Assembly (NCBI GenBank): GCA_900319225.1 | Contig: ONNV01000009.1 | Span: 1 to 64,000 of the forward strand | DNA from: an uncultured Prevotellaceae bacterium | Lineage (GTDB): Bacteria > Bacteroidota > Bacteroidia > Bacteroidales > Bacteroidaceae | Direction: 5' to 3' | DNA: 64,000 bases | Shown: positions 1 through 13,200 of the stretch, one piece after another | Layout of the letters: each line of letters opens with the position of its first letter | Numbering within the stretch: the stretch's first letter is position 1 | Program-made: the position numbers and the translations under genes | The notes under the pieces: generated by a model | Seen by the model: only the letters and a program-made list of their open reading frames with translations | What the model was told of the DNA's origin: nothing | Database searches by the model: none

Positions 1-95
<95 letters not shown>

Positions 96-101
96 TTTTT
101 C

Positions 102-143
102 AGGACGCTCTGGACAAATGAGTCCGGAGCGTCCTTCTTTTTT
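102..143 (+). terminator. Rho-independent terminator of the rRNA operon
   Basis: AGGACGCTC pairs with GAGCGTCCT and, inside it, GGAC pairs with GTCC. The loop is short and the stem is followed by TTCTTTTTT. It lies 7 bases past the 5S 3' end. Confidence 0.85.
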
Positions 144-190
144 ATCCGTATCCGATAGTGCTGTGGTTTCTATTTAGGCGTCCTGAAAAA

Positions 191-291
191 CGGCAGTGAC
201 CTACTCGCCCGCTTAAAGCAGTACCGTAATATTCCTTTTTTATCACCCGCGTATAATCCGGCGCGTTCGGAAAGAGGTCGCTGCCACCTCT
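191..291 (-). pseudogene. Degenerate 5S rRNA-like copy, inverted relative to the true 5S
   Basis: Read on the minus strand, this stretch has 5S landmarks in the right order: ACCTCTTTCCGAAC, a middle section, GGTACTGC, GCGAGTAGGTCACTGCCG, then TTTTTCAGGACGC as after the genuine 5S. The interval between CCGAAC and GTAGGTC is about 60 bases here against 47 in the true gene, and the middle has little resemblance, so it is unlikely to be functional. It converges tail to tail on the real 5S. An independent palindrome is possible but would not explain the shared 3' flank. Confidence 0.5.
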
Positions 292-388
292 TTTTAGTTT
301 GCCACAGGCAAACGCGCTCCCTCTGGTCGCTTGGCGGCCCTCCGGGTCCGCGTTCTCGCTCCAGGCATTCGCTCGCCCCAATACAAAT

Positions 389-546
389 GGCTGGCTACCA
401 TTATTCCATGCCTACGGCATGTTTGTACCGTTAGGTACACGATACGGGTAGCCAGCCAATTTATTGGCTGGATGAATCCCATATCTCCCGTATAACCTTG
501 TGCCGTTAGGCACGTAATAGGGGTAGCCAGCCGTTTCAACGGCTGG
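389..546. repeat. Branched palindromic repeat: one compact copy and one partial copy
   Basis: Copy A (389-471) has outer arms GGCTGGCTACC (389-399) and GGTAGCCAGCC (447-457). These enclose two small hairpins, CATGCC-TAC-GGCATG (407-421) and TGTACC-GTTA-GGTACA (424-439). A trailing hairpin CCAGCCAA-TTTA-TTGGCTGG lies at 452-471. Copy B keeps only the right half: GTGCC-GTTA-GGCAC (500-513), the arm GGTAGCCAGCC (522-532) and CCAGCCGT-TTCA-ACGGCTGG (527-546). Both share their design with the element at 1021-1129. No coding function is seen. Confidence 0.75.
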
Positions 547-643
547 ATCTTTCCAAACATATATCTGTTTCCCTGAGCGTGAGGCTGGTACGCACTCGGT
601 TTCCCATTGCACACACCAGCACGGTTTCCAGCTGCAGTTCAGT

Positions 644-967
644 AAAACGGAATCCCGACAGCGAAGCCCGTCGGGATCCCGTTTTACCCGGCCTGGAAGG
701 CCGGCAGAGCGGAATGGAACGTAGTGGAATTTTTACATTAAGCCAAACGAATAAAGGAAACTTGTTTACTTTATCGTGGCGTGTAAAAATGGGCTAAGCC
801 AATGGAACGGGTTTGGGGCGTCGCCGCCCCAAACTAAAAAAAGGTTGTTTCTAATACGCAGACTAACCCATCTGGAAGATGGGTGTTTCCGAAGGAAACT
901 AAAATGAGGTCAAGGAATGTCTTGACATTCCAGCTAACGACTTTCAAGGCCCTTCGGGCCAAGAAAG
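644..967. other. Intergenic stretch of short hairpins, no gene seen
   Basis: This non-coding stretch holds many perfect or near-perfect hairpins. There is a long imperfect one at 644-685 (AAAACGG...CCGTTTT around CCCGAC/GTCGGG), CCGGCC/GGCCGG near 688-703, ACCCATCT/AGATGGGT at 866-884, GTTTCC-GAA-GGAAAC at 885-899, GGAATGTC/GACATTCC at 914-931 and CTTTC-AA-GGCCC-TTC-GGGCC-AA-GAAAG at 941-967. GTTTGCC-ACA-GGCAAAC near 298-314 belongs to the same style. Small open frames here have no coding character. Confidence 0.6.
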
Positions 968-1020
968 TCAAAAACGCCCGAGCCGCAACGCGGCGAGAAA
1001 TAATACATACGCACTTGCGT

Positions 1021-1129
1021 AACCCCCAGCCATTGAAATGGCTGGCTATCCTTATCCAATGCCTCCGGCATTACATTGTGCCGCTAGGCACATGATAAGG
1101 ATAGCCAGCCGTTTTAACGGCTGGGGGTT
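1021..1129. repeat. Complete branched (cloverleaf-like) palindromic repeat element
   Basis: The outer arms AACCCCCAGCC (1021-1031) and GGCTGGGGGTT (1119-1129) are perfect inverted repeats. A second perfect pair of 17 bases lies inside (1040-1056 with 1094-1110, starting GGCTGGCTATCC). Within these sit four hairpin units: CAGCCATT/AATGGCTG (1027-1044), AATGCC-TCC-GGCATT (1058-1072), TGTGCC-GCTA-GGCACA (1077-1092), and CAGCCGTT/AACGGCTG near the right end. Alternative pairings compete, so the element could switch between one long stem and a multi-branched form. The design matches 389-546. Confidence 0.8.
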
Positions 1130-1147
1130 GATCATCCCACCATAATA

Positions 1148-1179
1148 ACAAAAGGAGGATCCGTGGATCCTCCTTTTGT
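1148..1179 (-). terminator. Terminator hairpin of the giant-protein operon
   Basis: ACAAAAGGAGGATCC and GGATCCTCCTTTTGT form a perfect 15-base stem around GT. On the minus strand it lies about 60 bases beyond the stop of the 6260-residue gene. A T-rich arm follows on both strands, so it can act in both directions. Confidence 0.8.
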
Positions 1180-1240
1180 GTTAAAGGGTAAACGTGCCGT
1201 TAAACCCACTTTATTTGCCCTGTAATTGATTTTGACGGGA

Positions 1241-4200
1241 TTACTGGGCTGCGGCCTGCCTGGTTGTGACAGAGCGGTTCTGCGGAGCTTCTGTGGCTGC
1301 GTTGCGGGTAGGTGACTGAACGCTGGCCGGCTGGGTCTGAGGCTCTGCCTGAGTTGCCTGCGGCCTTGTGTTACGAATCTGTACCGGGCTGCCGCTGCTG
1401 GCGCCGCCAATCACAACCTTTGAATCCTTTGTTACTGATCCGGACTCACCGCCACCAAATACGTTGCCGAATATGTGACCGTTCTTGGCCTCCACATTGG
1501 TCCAGATGGTCGATGCATATCTGGATGCATTCTCACCCAGGTTAAGTTTGGTCTTACCCTCCAGGTTACCACGGCTGGCACCGAATACGTTACCGCCGTA
1601 ATTAGCAGCGTAACTGGCCTTGTCACCTATGGTACCACCGTTGATTACTATGTGGTTGGTAGATGTAGACTTGTGACTCAGGTAAGATCTCTTTGAGACA
1701 CCGTCAACCTTAATATCCGGATAGTCCTCAGTAGTGGTGTTGAGCTCGGCAAAGCCCTGACCTGTGTTGGGAGGTCCGATACTTGCCAGAGAACCACCGC
1801 CGTAAACGTTCTGGTGGATGATGGTCTTGTCCTTGACAAGCTCATTGATCTCAACGTATGTGTTACAGGTTACAGAGCCTGATGAGTAGTTGTAATCAAT
1901 TGAGTCAGGATAGTTGCCGTCCTTATCGGGTACACGACTCTTGATAGCATCACCTGTGGTTGCATCTTTTACCACATATGAACCTATACCTGATCCGGCA
2001 CCGAATACGTTACCGCGGCCACTCCACTGCAGGTCAGTCATATCAGTCTTACCAAGTCTGGCCTGATAGTCTATGCCGTTGTCTGCTGCAACGAACGGGA
2101 TACCTATCTCTGCCTGATTGATAGTTACGCTGGTGCTGCGGCGTACGTGTCCATCCTGACCGCCACCGTATACAGAACCGAGTATGGTAGGACCGTCCGC
2201 TGAGTTACCAATGATAACCTCTGTCTCGTTTACATAACCCAGGAAGAAGTCGGGGATGTAAAGGTAACGGGGTGATATGTAGCCGTTAGGTGAGGCCTGA
2301 CCGCGGCAGGCACCGAATACGTTACCGGTGGGCAGGTCATCCTTACGTGACAGCTTCTCAATATCCTTTGTGCTGCCGCTGGACAGGATGAAACCAATCT
2401 GTCCGTTACGTATCTCAACACGGGTCTTACCGCTGTTCATGAACTCATAAGCCATGGTGCCCGATGCACCCTCCCACAGAGGCTCGTTAGCTCCGGGCAG
2501 CTCACCGTAACCAATCAGCGAGTAGTCATCGGTACCGCCGGCATAGTTACCCTTACCTACAGAACCCAGGTTACCGCCACCGAATACGCTACGAACCACG
2601 TAACCGTTACTCATAATAACGTTGGTGTTTCCGTAAACCTTACCGGCGGTGAGGCTGTACAGATCCTCAGCGTATGGCTTAAGGTCACCTTCATGTGTCA
2701 GGTCAAGCAGTCTGCCGCGGTAGGTGCCTTTACCCTTACCACCGCCGTAGAGCGAATGACCAACCACACCGTTAACCAGGCGCAGGTCTGTGCTGCCTAT
2801 TACGTGACCGTTCTCGGCACCTCCGTATACTGAACCGGAAATGCACTTGGTATCGCCGAATCCGGTGAAGCTTCCGTGCTCATAATCGTTAACCTGCTTC
2901 TGAACTTCCACATCGTTCTCAGTTACAGTAACTGTCTTCTGTGGAACAGAGTAGGTGGCATCGATAATGATTTTTGGCTTCTCCTTTTGGTCATCGGTAT
3001 CCCAGATGGTCATTGCCTCTGCTTTGTCAAGTGAAGAGCTGAAGTTGACCTCCACGTAAGTGTTGTTAACGTTGGCAATACTCTGCTCCTCATAACGGTA
3101 CTCGTTAAGAGCAGCTATGACAGCGTCCTTATCAGGATTGTTACCTTCAATGTCAATATTGCCCCAGTCAATACCCAGGCTACCCTTACCGCCACCAAAC
3201 AGGTCACCGTTCTCATCGCCCGATGTACCAATACGGCCACCGGTCATTGTGACGTGTGTATCTCCGGTTCCGGATTTGTAAACCAACTTGACAGGCCAGC
3301 TCAGAGCAAACTCATAGAGTGCGCCGTCAGAAGCAGGTTCTGCGTCATGACGGTCAGTCAGGGTCTCATCAATCGTACCTACAGAACCCATGTTACCACC
3401 GCCATAAACGTTGTGCATGATATGACCACCGGTGATATTGACGTAGGTGTTACCCAATACATCAGTCTGGTCACCGCCACCGAACAGGTCATTTCCGATG
3501 CGGGCCATCTGGGTGCGGTCTGCAGAGTTGAATATTCCGCCCTGAACAGCTACTCTAGCATCGTTCTTGACAAGTCCAACCTCACCGCCGCCGAATACGT
3601 TGCCTGCAATGTCGGCACCGTTCTTGATGGTAACCTTGGTGAATATGTCTGTTGCGTATGACTTGGAATCTACTGTAGCATCACCACGGCTTGCTCCGTA
3701 TACGTTACCGCCATATCCAAGATTGTATCCGTCCTTAAGTCCAATCACACCGGCAATGCTAACCTGACTCAGTGTCTGCTTACCGCGTGTGGAGGCTTCC
3801 TGATCATTCCTTTCCAGAGGATCATCAGGTCTTGCCGGCGGAATTCTGGGAGGTCCTACGCTGGCAAGTGATCCGCCGCCATATACATTGCGGTAGATGA
3901 TATTGCCGTTGGCTGCAGGAGTGCCTACCGTTCCGTCCATAGTGTTGTTCACTATAACGGTGGTAAAGCGTGTTACAGAACCTGATGAGGTACCGTAACC
4001 CTTCTCATTCTCTCCGTCACCATTGATATCAAAGTCATACTTGCCGATACCTGAACCTGAGCCGTATACATTACCGCGATTGAGCCAATGCATATGGATA
4101 GAGTCGGAGTGGATAGCCTTATCGGCATCGGTAGCATCCTTGGCAAGTGTACCAACCAGGACTCTGTTGGCATCGTTGTAGGCAAGACCGATCTCACCCT

Positions 4201-7200
4201 TGTTGATCTCAACCCTAGTGTCGCGGCGTACGTGTCCGTCCTGACCGCCACCATATACAGAACCGTAGATTCTGGGACCGGTTGCATTTGATGCATTACC
4301 TATAACAACCTGAGTCTGGTTTACATATCCAAGGAAGAAATCGGGAGCATACTTGTAACGCGGTGACAGGTTGCCAACATCAGGAGCTGTCTGACCACGG
4401 GCTCCGCCGAATACGTTACCGGTAGGCAGGTCATCCTTAGAGCAAACCTTATCGGAGTAAGTGGTGTAGTTCTCATTGGCAGTACCTACGGTCTTGTCAA
4501 GGTGGATTACCTTGGTGTCATTTGCCAGGATGAATCCTACAGTACCACCGTTGATGGTAACTGATGCCTTACCGCTTGAAAGGAATGCCTTACTGTTAAC
4601 GCTTACGCTATCCCACAGGGCTCCGTTGAGTGTCTCACCGTAACCGGAGATAGCTCCGTTGTTGTAGTATGAGTAATCATCGGTACCGCCGGCATAGTTA
4701 CCCTTACCTACAGAACCCAGGTTACCGCCACCGTAGATGTTACGCATTACATAACCGTCATTCATTGTGACGTTGGTGTTGCCGTAAACCTTACCCGATG
4801 TCCAGCTGTATATGTCGGTTTCATACTCAGAACCGGTGTTATACTTCAGCTTTCCGCTAAAGGTTCCCTTACCCTTACCACCACCGTAAACTGAATGACC
4901 TACATAACCACCGTTTATGGTAACTGCGGTGTTCTCATAGACGTGACCGTCCTCACCGCCACCATATACAGAACCCGCAATACCGAACTTGCCGTCGGCA
5001 ATATTGAGTGAGTACTTATCCTTATACTTGCTCTTCTCAGTATCCCAATCCTGGCTTGTCAGGATCTCGATGTCCGATGCCTGCGGGGTAGGCAGGTTGA
5101 TATTGACCTCTGTAGTCCTTACGTTGGCTTTCAGGGCCTCTTTATAACGGAATACGTCTATGTCCTCAAGCTCTCCTGTTTCAAGTAAACCCTTACTACC
5201 TCCGTAAACATCACCGTTATCCTCTCTCTTAGGTATCTTAACCATTACAGGATCGTTATGCTCATCAAGTACAGGATCACCATTAGCATCTTTCAGCTGT
5301 TCCATGATGAAATCACCGTTGCTGTCAGTCTCATACAATCCGAACCAGTCCTTACCGGACAGACCTATACGTCCGCCGTTGATGTTGATGGTTGTCTTAC
5401 CTGTATTGGCTGCATAAGTGAACTCATAAGGCCAGCTCATGCCGAATCCGTCAGTCAGGCTCTCATGCTTGGCCTGGCTTGTAATGGTACCAACCGAACC
5501 CATGTTACCGCCACCGTAGATGTTGCGCTCTATCATCAGATTCTGTTGTGCACTGGTGATATTGGTATTACCTACAGTGATGTTGGTGTTACCTGTTACA
5601 TCTGCGTTATCACCACCTCCGTATACATCTCCTGTGATTTCGGCATTGTTTCTTACGCCTTCACTATATGTGCTGTATATAGGAGTGCCGTCATTGTTCC
5701 AGTCGGTTACCCAGGTACCGGTACCGATCTCAATGTGGGTGTCACCGGCTACATCGGCCAGGAAACCACCACCGAACACGGTACCTATGTTACCCTCATC
5801 AAGAGGTATAAAGTACCTGTACTTGGTCTCGCCTTCATCATCATACGTCTCTGTCAGTTCCGGATCAGGTACGTAATCAGTCTTATGGTTGACCTTGTAA
5901 TCTACATCCACGTACTTGGTCTCCTCACCGATGACCTTCTCATATATCTGCTGCTTACCATTCTGCATGTTGATATTGACGTACGGATCTGCTACCACCT
6001 TGGCCTTGTAGCCGCCGCCGTAGACTGTTCCTATACGGGTAGCAGAGATGATGTTGATACGTAAGTCTTTTGATGTCTCAGGATCATGCTCATACTGTGA
6101 TTCCTGTGACCTGGCATCCAAGGGAACCAGCTTACCGTTATCTATGTTGCCGATAATGTAATTACCGTTGTTGTCCTTCTTGTACCTGTTCTCTTCATCG
6201 ACCTGATAATAGATATAGTTACCGTTGGCATCTTTCTCATATCCGTACTTGGAGTAGGGGGCCAGATAACCGCCGCCATAGAGCTCATCTATGATGATGG
6301 GCACGCATCCCTTCTCCTCAATGTTTACGGTTATGGTTCCGTAAAGGGCACCGCCGGTATTGTTACCGCCGAACACCTTTCCGTAGTGACCGTTCGTGAT
6401 ATTGAGTGTCACGTTGTTGTAGACATCGGCATTCTTGGCACCGCCAAATATCATATCCATATCCTTAACGCAGTCAAGTGACAGCTCAATCTCACCGTCC
6501 ATAGCGGCATCCTTACCGCCACCGTAGGTCTCATTGATCTCAATGGGGCACTCATCATCGGCCTCCTCATAGACTGAGAGGGCAGTAGTACTGATGTTAC
6601 CCTTCTTGTTACTGCCACCGTATACGTTGTGTGCGGTACCTCCACGAATCTCAGTTGTGGCAATACCTGAACCGTATGCATATTTGGCCTTTCTCATATC
6701 GGCCGACATTGCATCGTCGTTATCAACTGACTTGTACGGGTTTGCCTGTGAACCTTCGCCGCTGTTCAGGTCAACATAAGTATAGTTGTGATAACCTACG
6801 TTTGCTCCAGGGTTCTCATACCACATGGTGTTGTCTCCTTCTATCAGGTAGTAGTTATCGGCACCGTTACCGCCACCAAATACCTCATCAATCTCATAGG
6901 TGCTTCTGACTACAACATATGTACCTGAGGTGGATGCTGCATTACCACCACCGTAAACCTGCTTGATGCTGGTGTAGTCGCAACCCTCAATTATCACCTC
7001 GGTGCGGGCAGCCTCAACCAGATTGGTTGCATCCTTGTCAATGGTATTACCATTGCCCCATACGTACTCGGCCAGGTTACCTCCACCATATACAGCCTCC
7101 ATGTCATACAGCTTGCCCAGTTCTGTATTCATTGCTGCAATCGCGTTGTCAAGTGCGGTCTTGTCAGCCTCAGATTCTGTGGTGGTGTATGTGCCGTTAG

Positions 7201-10200
7201 CGCTGATGGCTGCACTGATTGCAGTTACCAACCCAGCAGGAGCGGTCTCATTTGTATATATCGCACTAAGTCTGCCCAGATAATAGCCTAAAGTCTCATC
7301 TATATGCTGCTTATCATTCTGAACGGGATGCTTGGGATATTTTACAGCGATGTTCTTTCTTGACTCGTCCTTATGCTGGGTAGCGAATACATGAACCTTG
7401 ACGTGACCCTTAGGCGTTCCGTTCAGGTTGTTTGCACCATATATCTTATGAACTGTAGCACCTCTCAGGGTTACGTCCTTATCAAACGGATCCTTGACTC
7501 TGTATGTGTTGTTGTCAACCTTGTCAAGCTTGCCCTCAAACAGGGTGGGGTTTATATCATAATCAGCCTTTTCCAAACCGTTCAGATTCAGGGTGATGTC
7601 TCCGTATACCATAGCTGCAACAGCGGTCTGGCTGCTGTTAGCCAGACGTCCCAGGGCACCGCCATATGCCTCACCACCTATAGTACCGCCCAGAATGTTC
7701 ATCCTTGTGTTGTACTTGGTTACTAGCTTGCCGCTTGTGGTTATCATACCGGCCTTCCAGTCATCATTGGCATTATCCCAGTTGCTGGTGTTGGTGTTGG
7801 CAAGAGCACCGCCGCCATAGATGCTATGCTCTACCATACCGCCCATCATGTTGACATCAACACCGTCCTTAACGGCACCGACCTCACCACCGCCAAATAC
7901 ATCGGCCTTTATGTCACCTCCGTTAATGGTTACCGATGTCCAGAGTGATGTGGCGTAGTTTGCAGCCAGACCCTCCTGACCACGGCTTGCTCCGTATACA
8001 TAACCGCCGTAGATGTGGTTGTCATTCTGGTCATAGCTGTTATCACCACCTATCTGACCGCCGTTGATGATTACCTCATTCAATGACTGCATACCTGCAC
8101 TGTGACTAGCATCACCCTTACGGTACTCATCATAACCCTGACCAAGGTTAGGTGCACCTACACTGGCCAGTGAACCGCCACCGTAAACATTACGGTAGAT
8201 TGTACCGTCATTGATTACGACTTTGGTAAAGCGGGTTACAGAACCGGCAGATGTACTGTAGTCCTGCTCTTTGGTAGCTCTTCCGTTATATGTTACCTGG
8301 TCATCAAAATCATCGTCATAGTTAAAGTTATACTTGTACTTAGTGATACCTGAACCGGCGCCAAAGACATTACCGGTGTACAACCACTCGGGGTTATCCA
8401 GGTCAGTTCCGTCTCCATTATAGAGACGTCCTATTGTACCGTTATTAATGATTACTGATGCATCACGGCGTACGTGACCATCCTGACCACCACCGTATAC
8501 AGAACCATTGATGACAGGAGGAACATAATTTGCACCTTGGTCAGCTGTGGGCAGTCCGATGATTACCCTTGTCTCGTTTACATAACCCAGGTAGAACTCA
8601 GGGCAGTAGAGATAACGGGGTGACTCAACGATGTTGGGTGCAGCCTCACCGCGGCATCCGCCAAATACGTTACCGTAGGGCAGACCATCCTTTATAGTAG
8701 GATTGCTGGGGGCAATATAACCCACTGTACCGCCGTAAATCTTCACTGTGCAGATACCGCTGTTCAGGAACTGCCAAGCGTCATCACCTACAGTCGTGCT
8801 TTCCCACAGTTTACCAGATGTAGTCTCATTACCAGATGTAGTCTCACCGTAACCGTTCTCTGAGTAGTCATCAGCTCCGCCGGCATAGTTACCCTTACCT
8901 ACAGAACCATAGGTTCCGCCGCCAAAGACGTTACGTACCACATAACCGCCTCTCATCTCAACCTCGGTGTTACCGAATACCTTACCGGCTGTGATGCTGT
9001 AAATATCTTTGGTATAGTAATCATTTTCATTCTGAGAACCTTTGGTAGCACCTATCTTGAGCAGCCTCTGTGAGAACTTACCCTTACCGCTACCACCTCC
9101 ATAGAGGGCGTGACCTATCAGTCCGTCAACCAGTTTAACTTTAGTATCACCCATTACGTGACCGTTCTCACCGCCACCGTAAACGGCTCCGGCTATACAG
9201 TCACCGCTGGTGGTGTAGCCGGTAGGACTAAGGGTCTTATTGTTATCACCGCTAAAGTCTATATAGACATGCGCATCACCTACGTTGGCGCAGGCTACGT
9301 AATCCTGATAGTCACCTGCAATACCCTTACCGCCACCATAGACATCACCGTTGTCTGTATTATACTTGCCTGCAGTAGTGTTACTAGAGGCAGTCTCCTT
9401 ATCTCCTATACGTCCGCCGGTAATGTTGACATATGTGTTACCGGGATAGAGGGGTAGGATCGTGAACTCAAGAGGCCAACTCAAGGTAAAGCTCTTGGTA
9501 TCATCATAATGCCTGATAATATTCTTGTATACGGTCCATTTACCATTTTCATAAGCAACTACTACCTTGTCATCACCGGGTTTTGTAGTTACCTCCTCAA
9601 CGGTGCAGTCAACAATACCAACGGATGCCAACTCTCCACCGCCATATACGCTCTTTCTTATATATCCGCCAACTATGTTGATATAGGTACCCTGACCTAC
9701 GCAACCCGCAAACTGCATGGGCATGAATGCGTAAGTATGGTCAACATAATCCTCTGCGGTGCTTGGGTTCTGTACGTCTGGCTTAGGCTCCTTTACCGTA
9801 AAGACGGTGTGTCTACGGTCCTCACTACCATATCCGCCGCCATATACATCACGGTGAATGGTGGGACTACCCAGGTCGGTTACTGTTACCTGACCGTTTG
9901 CATCGGGATCCGAATTCTTTTTACCGCCGATGGTCACATATGCCTTGTCACGTACCGTACCAAACTCACCACCGCCGTAGACGTTTCTCTTGATTACGGC
10001 ATTACCGTAGATGTTTACGGTAGAACTCTTAACCTGAGCCAGCTTGGGCCAGATGGGGTTGAGTGTTCCATCCAGCAGTGTAAGACGTCCCATGGAGCCT
10101 CCGAATACGTTACCGCCGTGTTTGGTGTCGACGGCATCATCTTTGTAATCATTGGCATCATTACCGATAGTACCGCCGCTGATGTTAACGGTTACGTGAC

Positions 10201-13200
10201 CGTAGGTCCTGGCATTCTCACCTGTCTCATCCTCCTTAAAGTTGCCGTAGTCAGGATCATCGGGTGATGTGAACTGGGTACCTACGGATGCCAGTCGGCC
10301 ACCACCGTAAATACTACCCAGCATCGTACCGTTCATGATGTTAACGGTCGTGTTGCCGCCAACGGAACCGGCAGTCTGTGCCTCACCGCTGAATCCACGT
10401 CCACCGCCAAATACGTTACCGTCAACGTAAGAGTTACCGGTTGTACCTATAACGACATTCGTGTAGGTGTAAGTAGTATTACCGATAGTTACGGAACCAC
10501 CTATATTGGTTATCGCATTGCTTATTACGTGACCATCCTCACCGCCACCGAATGTAGAACCATAGATACGTGCATTACCGGAAATGTTGACCTCTGTATT
10601 GATTACATTGGTCCAGGTATTGAACGGTAATCGCTGGTCACCCTTACCTGCACCAAACAGATAGCAGGTTACAGGATGGAGCTTTGAGGCTTCGGGCGTG
10701 CGCGGAACACCAAGGGTACCGCCTACCATGTTGACGGTGCACTTACCGCCGCTTACAGGAATCAACGGGCGGTTCTTGTCATCATCCCTGTATGTACCTA
10801 CATTGGTCATCTCATTACCGCCGTATACGCTGGTAAGGATATGTCCGCCTATAATATCAACCGTGGAGTTTCCGCCTACAGATCCGGATGCATAATGCCA
10901 CTTGCCGGGAGCATAAGGAATAAGTCCGCTACCGCCGCCAAATACGTTTCCATAGTAGGAATGACCGTCCTTGGCAATATATGATCCTCCGTTAGCGTAC
11001 TCAGTATGTTGCTCATCATAATAGTACTTGCCATTATACTCATAAATGGCGTACTTGTCATATGTGGCACCGCTTGTCTCATCATAATCCCAGTGTGCGC
11101 ACTCGGCAAAGTCTGCCGGATTCTCATTTGTCCACTGTTCTGATGTATATCGGCTGTTCTTTCCTTCGCCCTGACCAATCTGACAGTTGTCCTGGATGGT
11201 TACGTGTGTGTCATGCTGAACGTGTCCGTTCTCACTACCACCGTAAACAGAACCCTTGATAAATGCGTTTCCACCTATGGTTACATCAGTCTGTGTAGCA
11301 AGAGCCAGGCTCTCGATAAACAGCAGGTAGGCATCCTCTGTGCCAGTTCCATAATACTCCTTCTCATTAGACGGTATCATACGCCATGGAGTCTCGGATG
11401 AAGTATAACCTTCATAAGGCAGAATACCCTTACCTGCACCGAATACGTGTCCGGTGTCATCAGGACCTCCGTTCCTTGTCATCTGCATGCCGTCAGGACC
11501 AATCTCTGCATTGCCACGGACAATGACTGTGCAGTATCCGGTTCCGCTGTTGGCAAGAGAGTAGGGCATTCCTACCTCAACCTCAGGATGAGCAGTGTGG
11601 TATGCGGCATTTGCAACATTATATCTACCTACTGATGCGATCTCACCACCGCCGTATACGCTATGTCCAATCTTGGCATCGCCCTGAACAGTAACAGTTG
11701 CGTTACCACGAACCAGAGCGGAGTAGCCATGGGTATTCACACCCTTACCGGCTCCGAATATCCAACCTTCTATGACAGGTTCACTTGTTACCTGACCTTG
11801 AGCAGGCTCAAATCCTATGGTAACCTCTGTGTTCCATTCTACACGGCCAACCTCACCGCCGCCGTATACAGAGCCTTGAACGGTTCCGTTACCCATGTAT
11901 ATCTTGGTTCCCTTACCGGTTCCGTCGTTGATGCCGTCATTCTCATCTTCAATACCCACCATAGCTTTCTGGCATTTGAATGAGTCTGCAATACCCTTAC
12001 CACCTCCAAATACGTTACCAACGATAATGACATTGCTGGTGCCTTCAGCTACAGGAATGTACTTAGTGTCCTGCTCATCATACTTGGCTGATATGTTGAT
12101 AAGGGTATTTCCGGTTACATCGGCCTCATTACCGCCACCATATACATTGCCGGTTATGTAGGCTCCAAGTACGGTATGGTCTTCCATTACATCATTTCCC
12201 TGACCATCCTTTACGCGATGATACTCATTATATGCGTCTTTCTCCAACTTGGGTAACTGGACTGTCTGGACAGTACCTATGTTAATCTCCGTATTTCCTA
12301 TAAGCTTACCCAGGTTACCACCACCAAATACGGTACCAATCTCACCTATCTTGTCAGGTATGGACCTTGAACCATAGGTCTTACCGGCCCATGAACCCTT
12401 GATCTGGTTTATATTGATCTGGGCGTTGCCGGTTACGGTTGCACTGGCACCGAAACTACCTCCATATACAGTTCCTATATGAGTGAATGATATAAGGTTA
12501 ATTGTTATCTGGCCGCTATACGGAGCATAGAAACTACCGCCGTACAGATTATCAATCTCGATAGGTGCACAACCCTCATCTGTCTCCTGAATGTTTACTG
12601 TGATGTTACCGGTAATGGTTCCTGAATTCTTGTTACCGCCGAATACAGACTCGTACTTACCACCCATAAGGGTAAGAGTCACATTTCCGTCAATGTTTGC
12701 CTCCTCAGATCCACCGAATATGTTCTTGATCTCATTAGGCTGACATCTTACCTCAAAGTTTACATCATGGTCAAGAGGTGTCTTTCTACCTCCACCGTAT
12801 GCACTACCTATCACAAGGTCGCAGACATTACTGTTAGTTCCGCTAATTACTACGTTAGGTTTTCCGTGCAGCTCACCTCTGGTATCACTGGCTCCGAATG
12901 AGTTGTCAATGTATCCACCCTTGATCTCAACATTCGTGTTACCTGAACCATAGATATAAGATGTCTTGTCACTATTGAACGGGTAGCTGGGGAATGTCTT
13001 ATAACCTACGTTAGCTCCCTTGTTGTAAGGACCGGAACCGCATCCGCCTCCAAATACATACTCCAGGAAGTATGCGCTTTCAATTGTCACATTGGTCTCA
13101 GGTACTGCGGCTGCATTACCGCCACCGTATACAGACTCGACTACGGTTTCATCACATCCCTCAACAATTACGACTGGAGCCTGGTCACCAGTAGGCTCAT

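Noticed and set aside
579..1095. Short frames of about 70 aa in the hairpin-rich region
   Set aside because: They run across palindromes, lack promoters and show no protein-like composition.
1432..1700. Small open frames near the 3' end of the giant gene
   Set aside because: They lie inside the 6260-residue frame on other frames or the opposite strand and have no coding pattern of their own.
5258..6064. Plus-strand open frame of 268 aa inside the giant gene
   Set aside because: It is antisense to the 6260-residue frame; repeated GGC/GGT and YGGG codons leave stop-free frames on the other strand. No start signal or domain is present.
9509..10267. Plus-strand open frame of 252 aa
   Set aside because: A shadow of the same repeat composition, with Thr/Val/Cys-rich low-information sequence and no promoter.
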